From positions 692 to 6,432 of the forward strand of contig DMAO01000234.1 of the NCBI GenBank assembly GCA_003446545.1: DNA of 5,741 nucleotides, in the 5' to 3' direction. Position numbers and translations under genes: made by a program. Numbering within the stretch: the first letter of the stretch is position 1; every line of letters starts with the position of its first letter. The notes below the pieces were generated by a model. It was not told the origin of the DNA, did no database searches, and was given only the letters and a program-made list of their open reading frames with translations. This DNA comes from Sphaerochaeta sp. (GTDB lineage: Bacteria > Spirochaetota > Spirochaetia > Sphaerochaetales > Sphaerochaetaceae). Shown here one piece after another: positions 1 to 4,698 of this stretch.

Positions 1-672
1 ATCACAGCAAACCCACTAGTCGGGCGTTTCTGCGATGAGTTCACTGCCATGGGGGGGACTTCTCTCCTTACTGAGGTCCCTGAGATGTTCGGTGCCGAAC
101 AGATCCTGATGAACCGCTCAGTTACCAGACAGGTATTTGAAGAGACCGTCAAGCTCATCAACGACTTCAAGGATTACTTCATCTCCCATGACCAGGCCAT
201 CTATGAAAACCCCTCCCCTGGCAACAAGGAAGGGGGTATCAGCACCCTGGAAGATAAGAGCATCGGCGCTATCCAAAAAGGCGGACAGGCCCCAATAGTG
301 GCGGTGCTCGACTATGGGCAGAAGGTTTCCAAGCGAGGTTTGAATTTGTTATCGGGCCCTGGCAACGATATTGTCTCGACTACAGCCCTTAGTGCAAGCG
401 GTGCACATATCATCCTGTTTACTACAGGCAGAGGAACTCCCTTAGGGGCCCCGGTTCCTACGGTAAAGATAGCCTCAAACACTGCTTTGGCAGCAAAGAA
501 GGCCAACTGGATTGACTTTGATGCAGGTCGCTTGCTATCTGAAGACAACGAAGCGGTACTCAATGACTTCATTGCCTTGATGGGAAGGGTTGCCTCAGGT
601 GAGGAACAGACTAAGAATGAAATAAACGGCTACGCCGAGATTTCCCTATTCAAGGATGGGGTCATCCTCTAG
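1..672 (+). CDS. uxaA: Altronate dehydratase, C-terminal part (5' end outside the window)
   Basis: The frame is open from base 1 to the TAG at 670-672, giving about 223 residues. The family is usually near 500 residues, so roughly the first half lies left of the window; the ATG at 49 is an internal Met, not the start. The visible part matches the C-terminal catalytic domain of the UxaA/GarD family: an N-terminal 'ITANP' stretch, 'NPSPGNKEGG' with the following segment, 'VLDYGQ..SKRGL', and 'FTTGRGTPLG' followed by 'PVPTVKIASNT', all closely resembling what I recall of E. coli UxaA. The enzyme removes water from D-altronate to give 2-keto-3-deoxygluconate in the cytoplasm, using a divalent metal. 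Galactarate dehydratase (GarD) belongs to the same family and is the main alternative. The adjacent uxaC favours altronate. It lies 14 bases before uxaC in the same direction. Confidence 0.9.
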   Translation: MTANPLVGRFCDEFTAMGGTSLLTEVPEMFGAEQILMNRSVTRQVFEETVKLINDFKDYFISHDQAIYENPSPGNKEGGISTLEDKSIGAIQKGGQAPIVAVLDYGQKVSKRGLNLLSGPGNDIVSTTALSASGAHIILFTTGRGTPLGAPVPTVKIASNTALAAKKANWIDFDAGRLLSEDNEAVLNDFIALMGRVASGEEQTKNEINGYAEISLFKDGVIL

Positions 673-673
673 G

Positions 674-679
674 AAGGAG
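674..679 (+). promoter_or_regulatory. Ribosome binding site of uxaC
   Basis: AAGGAG lies 7 bases before the ATG at 687 and immediately after the uxaA stop codon. It supports the chosen uxaC start and translation from the same mRNA as uxaA. Confidence 0.8.
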
Positions 680-686
680 TACTGCT

Positions 687-2090
687 ATGAAACAATTTAT
701 GGGTGAGAATTTCCTCTTACAGACCAAGACAGCAGAGATGCTGTATCATGAGTTTGCGAAAGACCAACCAATCTTCGACTACCACTGTCACCTTATCCCT
801 CAGGAGATTGCAACTGATAAGCGTTTTACCACCATCACCGATGCTTGGCTAGGGGGTGACCACTACAAGTGGAGAGCAATGCGTTCCAATGGAATATCCG
901 AAGAGCTTATCACCGGTAAAGAGGCCGATCCGTTCGACAAGTTCTATGCTTGGGCCCAAACCATAGAGAATGCCCTGGGCAATCCTCTCTACCACTGGAC
1001 CCATTTGGAGTTGCAGCGCTATTTTGACATTCACGAACCGCTGAACACCAAGAGTGCAAAGGCTATCTATGAGGAGACCAACCGTAGGTTCGCAAGCGAT
1101 GCAAACCTCTCGGTTACAGGTATCATGAAACAGTTCAAGGTCTACGCAGTGGGTACTACCGACGACCCTGCCGATGACCTAGCCTTCCATCAGAATATTG
1201 CTTCCCAGAAGGACTTCCCTGCAAAGGTGCTTCCCTCCTACCGCCCAGACAAGGCCTTGGCCATCGAGAAGGAGTCCTTCATCGGGTATGTTGCCCTTCT
1301 CTCAAAAGCTGCCTCGATGGAAATCCATTCAGCAACAGATGTTGTCACTGCCCTTATCGCGCGCCTGGACTTCTTTGTTGCACATGGATGTAAGGCCTCC
1401 GACCACGCTTTGGTGACAGCTCCTGCTGTGTTCAGAAGCGAGAGTGAAGTCAATGCCATCTTTGGCAAGAAGCTTGCTGGTGCAACCCTGAACAAGGAGG
1501 AGGTCGAGGCCTATAAGACGTTCGTCCTTTCACATTTGGCCCGCGCCTATGCAAAGCGTGACATTGCCATGCAGCTGCACTTTGCTGCGATCAGGGACAA
1601 CAACGGGCGTATGTTCAAGCTTCTCGGTCCCGATACAGGATTCGACGCATCCCATGACAAGGAAATTGCAGAGGGTCTTTCAGCCTTCCTCAGTGCCCTA
1701 TCCTCAACAGGAGATGTCCCCAAGACCATCCTATACAGCCTCAACCCCAAGGATTACTATACCCTAGGTTCCCTGATGGGCTGCTATCAGGGTGGAATAC
1801 CAGGAAAGATCCAGCTGGGTTCAGCCTGGTGGTTTACAGACCATAAGGATGGGATGGAACAGCAGATGAAAACCTTAGGAAACCTTGGTCTGTTGCCACG
1901 ATTCATCGGTATGCTCACTGACAGCCGATCTTTCCTTTCCTACCCCAGACATGAGTATTTTAGGAGAATTCTTTGTAACATACTCGGCACCTGGGCTGAA
2001 GATGGTGAGATCCCTTCCGACAGGGAGATGCTGGGCAGTGTTGTGAAGAACATCTCGTTTGAGAATGCTAAGGCCTATTTTGAAGGATAA
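687..2090 (+). CDS. uxaC: Glucuronate/galacturonate isomerase (uronate isomerase)
   Basis: The product is 467 residues, matching the usual length of about 470 (E. coli UxaC is 470). It interconverts D-glucuronate with D-fructuronate and D-galacturonate with D-tagaturonate, the entry step of the cytoplasmic hexuronate pathway. It belongs to the amidohydrolase (TIM-barrel) superfamily. The metal-binding HxH is seen as His33 and His35 in 'FDYHCHL', followed by 'GDHYKWRAMR', 'GNPLYHWTHLEL', 'VGTTDDP', 'VLPSYRPDKA', 'HGCKASDHAL', 'FKLLGPDTGFD', 'KTILYSLNP', 'GSAWWFTDHKDGMEQQM' and, from residue 411, 'TDSRSFLSYPRHEYFRR'. All are near-identical to the E. coli enzyme as I remember it, and no catalytic residue appears lost. 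The start at 687 has a good Shine-Dalgarno sequence and the protein begins like the family (MKQFMGENFLL). The gene ends only 4 bases before the regulator ATG. Confidence 0.97.
   Translation: MKQFMGENFLLQTKTAEMLYHEFAKDQPIFDYHCHLIPQEIATDKRFTTITDAWLGGDHYKWRAMRSNGISEELITGKEADPFDKFYAWAQTIENALGNPLYHWTHLELQRYFDIHEPLNTKSAKAIYEETNRRFASDANLSVTGIMKQFKVYAVGTTDDPADDLAFHQNIASQKDFPAKVLPSYRPDKALAIEKESFIGYVALLSKAASMEIHSATDVVTALIARLDFFVAHGCKASDHALVTAPAVFRSESEVNAIFGKKLAGATLNKEEVEAYKTFVLSHLARAYAKRDIAMQLHFAAIRDNNGRMFKLLGPDTGFDASHDKEIAEGLSAFLSALSSTGDVPKTILYSLNPKDYYTLGSLMGCYQGGIPGKIQLGSAWWFTDHKDGMEQQMKTLGNLGLLPRFIGMLTDSRSFLSYPRHEYFRRILCNILGTWAEDGEIPSDREMLGSVVKNISFENAKAYFEG
2083..2087 (+). promoter_or_regulatory. 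Ribosome binding site inside the uxaC end, deciding the regulator start
   Basis: AAGGA sits within the last uxaC codons, 7 bases before the ATG at 2095. The frame is open further upstream to a TTG at 2059, but that start would overlap uxaC and add residues not expected in the family, so 2095 is preferred. Confidence 0.65.
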
Positions 2091-2094
2091 AAAC

Positions 2095-2883
2095 ATGAAT
2101 GACAAAGGATCTGAACTGCAGGGGGACAAACAACTGACCAGTGGGGTGGTACGTACCATTGCCATACTGGAAACACTCTCACAATACCAACATATCAATC
2201 TTGAGAACCTTGCCAAGGAGACCAGATTGCCTAAGGCTACCCTGCTCAGATTCCTGTCTACACTTGTCAGCCTTGGCTATGTCTACAGAGACCCCACTGA
2301 CCTGTATAGTCTGACTCTGAAGTTGTTCTCCTTGGGTTCGCATGGATTGGAGCACATTGATTTTATCAGTTTGGCTAACCCTGTTGCCCAGAAGCTCTGC
2401 ACAGAACTGGGGGAGACGGTTCACATGGGCGTACTTGAGGGCAAGACAGCTGTCTATGTACTGAAGAAGGAGTCCTCCTTCACCATTCGCATGTACAGCA
2501 GAGTGGGGAAAACCATTCCCCTCTACTGCACTGCCATTGGGAAGGTCCTGCTCAGCGATATGACTGAGCACGAGCTTCAGCAATATCTTGGTGAGGTGCC
2601 GCTCAAGCCTTTCACCCCGAATACCATCAGAGATGAGAAGGCATTGCTGTCTGAGTTGGAAAAAGTCAGAAATCAGGGCTGGGCTTCTGATGACGAGGAG
2701 CATGAGATGGGAACGCTCTGCATAGGGGCACCTATCAGGGACTATACGGGAAGGGCAATTGCTTCGATGAGCGTTTCCTGGCCCCTGTTCAGATTCGATC
2801 CTGAGAACAAGAAGCGTATTGTCGCTTCCATCCTGAGTGAGTGCAATAACCTTTCAAAGTTGCTTGGGTGGGAGCAGAAGTAA
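2095..2883 (+). CDS. kdgR: IclR-family transcriptional regulator, KdgR-like
   Basis: The product is 262 residues, the usual IclR-family size. Residues about 15-65 form the winged helix-turn-helix ('INLENLAKETRLPKATLLRFL', then 'LGYVYRDP'). The rest is the GAF-like effector-binding domain, with 'ETVHMGVLEG', 'IRMYSRVGKTIPLYCTAIGK' (from residue 131, Cys145) and 'DDEEHEMGTLCIGAPI' (from Asp199). Several stretches recall E. coli KdgR: 'YSLTLKLF.LG', 'RMYSR.G...PLY.TAIGKVLL' and, near the end, 'SVSWPLFRF' against 'SISFPTLRF'. KdgR represses pectin and KDG-utilisation genes and is released by KDG-type intermediates. Here the gene follows uxaC by 4 bases, inside the operon that makes KDG, so it probably controls its own cluster. 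The exact effector and operator are inference. Other IclR regulators of sugar-acid genes are the alternative. Confidence 0.88.
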   Translation: MNDKGSELQGDKQLTSGVVRTIAILETLSQYQHINLENLAKETRLPKATLLRFLSTLVSLGYVYRDPTDLYSLTLKLFSLGSHGLEHIDFISLANPVAQKLCTELGETVHMGVLEGKTAVYVLKKESSFTIRMYSRVGKTIPLYCTAIGKVLLSDMTEHELQQYLGEVPLKPFTPNTIRDEKALLSELEKVRNQGWASDDEEHEMGTLCIGAPIRDYTGRAIASMSVSWPLFRFDPENKKRIVASILSECNNLSKLLGWEQK

Positions 2884-2921
2884 TACAACAGGAAAAATAG
2901 AATTAGGATACAAAGAACAAC

Positions 2922-2928
2922 AAGGAGG
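2922..2928 (+). promoter_or_regulatory. Strong ribosome binding site before a GTG start
   Basis: AAGGAGG lies 5 bases before GTG at 2934. The overlapping ATG at 2932 is followed at once by TGA, so it cannot start a protein. This makes GTG 2934 the start. Confidence 0.8.
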
Positions 2929-2933
2929 AGTAT

Positions 2934-3908
2934 GTGAAAACGATCCGTTGGGGCATCATAGGTTGTGGGAATGTGACCGAAAAGAAGAGCGGTCCGGGCT
3001 TGCAAAAAGCCGAGGGGTCCTCCTTGGTTGCTGTAATGCGCCGAAACAGCGAGAAAGCCGCTGATTACGCAAAGAGGCACAATGTACCACGTTGGTATGA
3101 TGATGAGCAGAAGCTCATCGACGATCCTGAAGTGGACGCCATCTACATCGCCACCCATCCATCATCCCATATGGAGTACACACTCAAGGTCGCAGAGGCG
3201 GGCAAACCTGTGTACTGCGAGAAACCCTTGGGCATATCCAGTGAAGATAGCAGAAGGATTACCGCATTCTGTAAGGAGAGGGGGGTTCCCTTTTTCAGTG
3301 CCTACTATCGCAGAGCCCTTCCCAAGTTCCTGAAGATCAAGGCTCTGCTCGATAGCGGTATCATTGGTGAGATTCGGTATGTGCATGTTTCAATGCACCA
3401 GAGCCTTCCAGAGGCGGACAAACAGGAGGAGCGCTCCTGGAGAGTCAACCCCGAGTTATCTGGAGGCGGACTCCTGCTGGATGTCGGCTCGCATGCCCTG
3501 GATCTTTTAGACTGGTATTTCGGACCCATCAAGGAAGCCCAGGGATTTGCAGAGAACCAGAGCAAGGCCTATGCTGCTGAAGATATCGTCAGCGGTAGCT
3601 GGAAGCATGCGAACAATGTCATGGGAAGCGGCATCTTCTGCTTCAATACGTACAAGGATGAGGATAAGACCATCATCTGTGGTAGCAAAGGGGAATTGTC
3701 CTACTCGGTCCTTTCGCTTGAAGAGCCAATATATATCAGAACTGAAAAAGGGGAACAGACCATAGCTGTAGATGATCCACCTGAGCATGTTGCCCAACCT
3801 CTGATCCAGACAGTGGTGGATGAGCTCTTGGGAAAAGGTACCTGCCCCAGCACAGGTGAGAGTGGATCGAGAACCGATTGGGTCATGGAAAAGCTGCAAG
3901 GCAAATAG
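2934..3908 (+). CDS. Gfo/Idh/MocA-family NAD(P)-dependent oxidoreductase
   Basis: The product is 324 residues, starting with GTG and typical in length for the family. The N-terminal Rossmann fold shows the dinucleotide motif GIIGCG at residues 7-12 ('IRWGIIGCGNV'), the 'DAIYIATHPSSH' strand-loop and the family signature 'GKPVYCEKPLG', with Lys97 of the EKP motif as the expected active-site lysine. The C-terminal alpha/beta domain has 'SWRVNPELSGGG' and 'LLDVGSHALDLLDW' (Asp184, His188), the usual substrate-site region. Members oxidise or reduce sugars, inositols and their derivatives, and some act on glycosides. The substrate cannot be read from the sequence. Its place behind uxaC and a KdgR-like regulator suggests a uronate-derived or other plant-polysaccharide sugar. 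It is cytosolic, with no signal peptide. It starts 50 bases after the regulator, and the cupin follows 10 bases after its stop, so both are probably co-transcribed with the uronate genes. Confidence 0.92.
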   Translation: MKTIRWGIIGCGNVTEKKSGPGLQKAEGSSLVAVMRRNSEKAADYAKRHNVPRWYDDEQKLIDDPEVDAIYIATHPSSHMEYTLKVAEAGKPVYCEKPLGISSEDSRRITAFCKERGVPFFSAYYRRALPKFLKIKALLDSGIIGEIRYVHVSMHQSLPEADKQEERSWRVNPELSGGGLLLDVGSHALDLLDWYFGPIKEAQGFAENQSKAYAAEDIVSGSWKHANNVMGSGIFCFNTYKDEDKTIICGSKGELSYSVLSLEEPIYIRTEKGEQTIAVDDPPEHVAQPLIQTVVDELLGKGTCPSTGESGSRTDWVMEKLQGK

Positions 3909-3911
3909 GAG
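3907..3911 (+). promoter_or_regulatory. Ribosome binding site of the cupin gene
   Basis: AGGAG overlaps the oxidoreductase stop TAG (3906-3908) and lies 7 bases before the ATG at 3919. This selects 3919 over the longer frame beginning at 3820, which would overlap the oxidoreductase by about 90 bases. Confidence 0.75.
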
Positions 3912-3918
3912 AAATGCT

Positions 3919-4266
3919 ATGTTTGTATCACATCGTGACGAGATTGAAAAAAAGCAGATAGAGAGCCCCTCTTCCAACAAGGTTACCAAACAGGTACTCG
4001 TAGGTCCTGCCCAAGGGTGGAAGGACCACGTCATGAGGATGTTCACCCTGGGCAAGGGAGGCTTTGCACCCCGTCATGCCCATCCCTGGCAACATATCAT
4101 CTATGGTGTGGAAGGCAAGGGAATGCTCTTCATGGATGGCAAGGACTATCCTCTCACCTCAGGTTCCACAGCCTATATTCCTTCCGATATCCTCCATCAG
4201 ATTTCCCAAACAGGGGACGAACCTTTCGTGTTCATCTGCATTGTGCCTGAGTATGGGGACAAGTAG
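3919..4266 (+). CDS. Small single-domain cupin protein
   Basis: The product is 115 residues, a single beta-barrel cupin. Cupin motif 1 lies at residues 48-68 with His53 and His55 (HAH), then 'PWQH' with His59, and 'GVEGKG'. Motif 2 is 'GSTAYIPSDILHQI' with His93. The likely metal site is therefore His53, His55, His59 and His93; the usual Glu of motif 1 is absent (Ile60 one position on, Gln58 one before). The family is diverse: sugar isomerases, dioxygenases and sensors. The context brings to mind KdgF, a small cupin that opens unsaturated uronates, and HxHP..(Q/H)..Y..EG does align. However, the C-terminal Asp, Phe and Arg that I recall as catalytic in KdgF are not present in 'FICIVPEYGDK', so it is not a plain KdgF. 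It starts 10 bases after the oxidoreductase and is last in the operon. The exact function is unknown. Confidence 0.88.
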   Translation: MFVSHRDEIEKKQIESPSSNKVTKQVLVGPAQGWKDHVMRMFTLGKGGFAPRHAHPWQHIIYGVEGKGMLFMDGKDYPLTSGSTAYIPSDILHQISQTGDEPFVFICIVPEYGDK

Positions 4267-4294
4267 GGAAAACAGGTAGAGTATAAGCTTGTTC

Positions 4295-4331
4295 TCTTCC
4301 CAGGAAGGCCGAAATAGGTTTCCAGGGAAGA
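4295..4331 (+). terminator. Hairpin after the cupin gene, no T run
   Basis: TCTTCCC (4295-4301) pairs with GGGAAGA (4325-4331). After one A/A mismatch, GGAA (4303-4306) pairs with TTCC (4320-4323), leaving a loop of about 13 bases. It lies about 30 bases after the cupin stop. It is not followed by a T tract, so it may protect the mRNA 3' end or assist the terminator downstream rather than terminate by itself. Confidence 0.45.
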
Positions 4332-4376
4332 TTGAGTCCTGACTTGGGTAACGTTGTTGGATGTATTGGATACACA

Positions 4377-4421
4377 GAAAAAAGTCAGTTACTCATTGAA
4401 ATGAGGAGGTCGGCTTTTTTC
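4377..4421 (+). terminator. Probable intrinsic terminator of the uronate operon
   Basis: GAAAAAAGTC (4377-4386) pairs along its whole length with GGCTTTTTTC (4412-4421), with one T-G wobble. Inside it, CTCAT (4392-4396) pairs with ATGAG (4401-4405) around a TGAA tetraloop. The GC part is followed by six T. The A run on the 5' side could make it work for minus-strand transcripts too. It lies about 110 bases after the cupin stop, and no other gene lies between. Confidence 0.65.
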
Positions 4422-4529
4422 ATATTCAACAAACCCTATGAACACTTGCAGATAGATCCTTCATCTCAAACAGGCTAGAGAAAAGCCCGATTCAAGTACA
4501 AGGGGCTTGTCAAACAGTATGAAAGCCTT

Positions 4530-4543
4530 CTGAGACGTCTCAG
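4530..4543. repeat. Perfect 14-base palindrome, possible operator
   Basis: CTGAGACGTCTCAG reads the same on both strands without a mismatch. It lies about 55 bases upstream of the predicted -10 element of the metallopeptidase gene. A perfect dyad of this size is typical of a dimeric regulator site, but no matching protein is known here, so the role is a guess. Confidence 0.45.
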
Positions 4544-4597
4544 GGATGGATTGCAATTATTGCTTCCTCTTGTTTTTTTCGTGAAGAACTGGAAGTA

Positions 4598-4606
4598 TGG
4601 TATAAT
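4598..4606 (+). promoter_or_regulatory. Extended -10 promoter of the ImmA/IrrE gene
   Basis: TGGTATAAT is a consensus TATAAT hexamer (4601-4606) with the TGn extension. No good -35 box is found at 16-18 bases (TTCGTG at 4578-4583 at best), which is acceptable for extended -10 promoters. Transcription would begin near 4612, giving a leader of about 87 bases before the ATG at 4699. Confidence 0.6.
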
Positions 4607-4642
4607 ATTTGAAGAAGATTTGATTTGTAGATAGTGGTTTTA

Positions 4643-4677
4643 TCAGAAAAACAGGTTTCAAATCTGTTTTTGTCTGA
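4643..4677 (+). promoter_or_regulatory. Leader hairpin, attenuator-like
   Basis: AAAAACAG (4647-4654) pairs exactly with CTGTTTTT (4664-4671). The stem can extend inwards through a G-T wobble and two A-T pairs to a TCA loop, and outwards as TCAG/CTGA (4643-4646 / 4674-4677) past a two-base bulge. The descending arm ends in five T. It lies between the predicted transcription start and the ribosome site of the metallopeptidase, so it could be a weak attenuator or the end of a leader RNA of about 60 bases. Confidence 0.4.
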
Positions 4678-4698
4678 GCTTAATGGAGTTAGTTTTAC

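Larger units (their letters stand above)
4267..4698. other. Gene-free junction between the uronate operon and the ImmA/IrrE gene
   Basis: These 432 bases carry no convincing coding sequence on either strand. In order they hold a hairpin without a T run (4295-4331), a probable terminator (4377-4421), a weak 6-base stem (AAGCCC 4483-4488 / GGGCTT 4503-4508), a perfect palindrome (4530-4543), a seven-T run (4573-4579), an extended -10 promoter (4598-4606) and a leader hairpin (4643-4677). No tRNA and no insertion-sequence end could be recognised. Base composition turns AT-rich within this stretch. Confidence 0.8.

Noticed and set aside
2179..2703. Minus-strand frame of 174 residues
   Set aside because: It is the shadow of the IclR-family gene, with no family likeness.
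2742..3158. Minus-strand frame of 138 residues with hydrophobic stretches
   Set aside because: It lies across the end of the KdgR-like gene and the start of the oxidoreductase, both clearly real. The hydrophobic runs are the complement of their codons, and it resembles no family.
3820..3918. Upstream extension of the cupin frame
   Set aside because: It would overlap the oxidoreductase by about 90 bases, while the ATG at 3919 has a well-placed AGGAG and gives a normal cupin N-terminus.
3507..4055. Minus-strand frame of 182 residues
   Set aside because: It is antisense to the oxidoreductase and cupin, which have full domain motifs and ribosome sites. No recognisable domain.
4268..4480. Imperfect direct repeat AAACAGGTAGAG (4270-4281) and AAACAGGCTAGAG (4468-4480) as possible insertion-site duplication
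   Set aside because: It is short, has an inserted base, does not flank any recognisable element, and is likely chance.
4483..4508. AAGCCC/GGGCTT stem as a terminator
   Set aside because: Only 6 pairs with a 14-base loop and no T run.
4643..4677. KdgR operator in the leader hairpin
   Set aside because: It is an A/T-rich dyad but does not match the enterobacterial KdgR box as I know it, and it sits before an unrelated gene.
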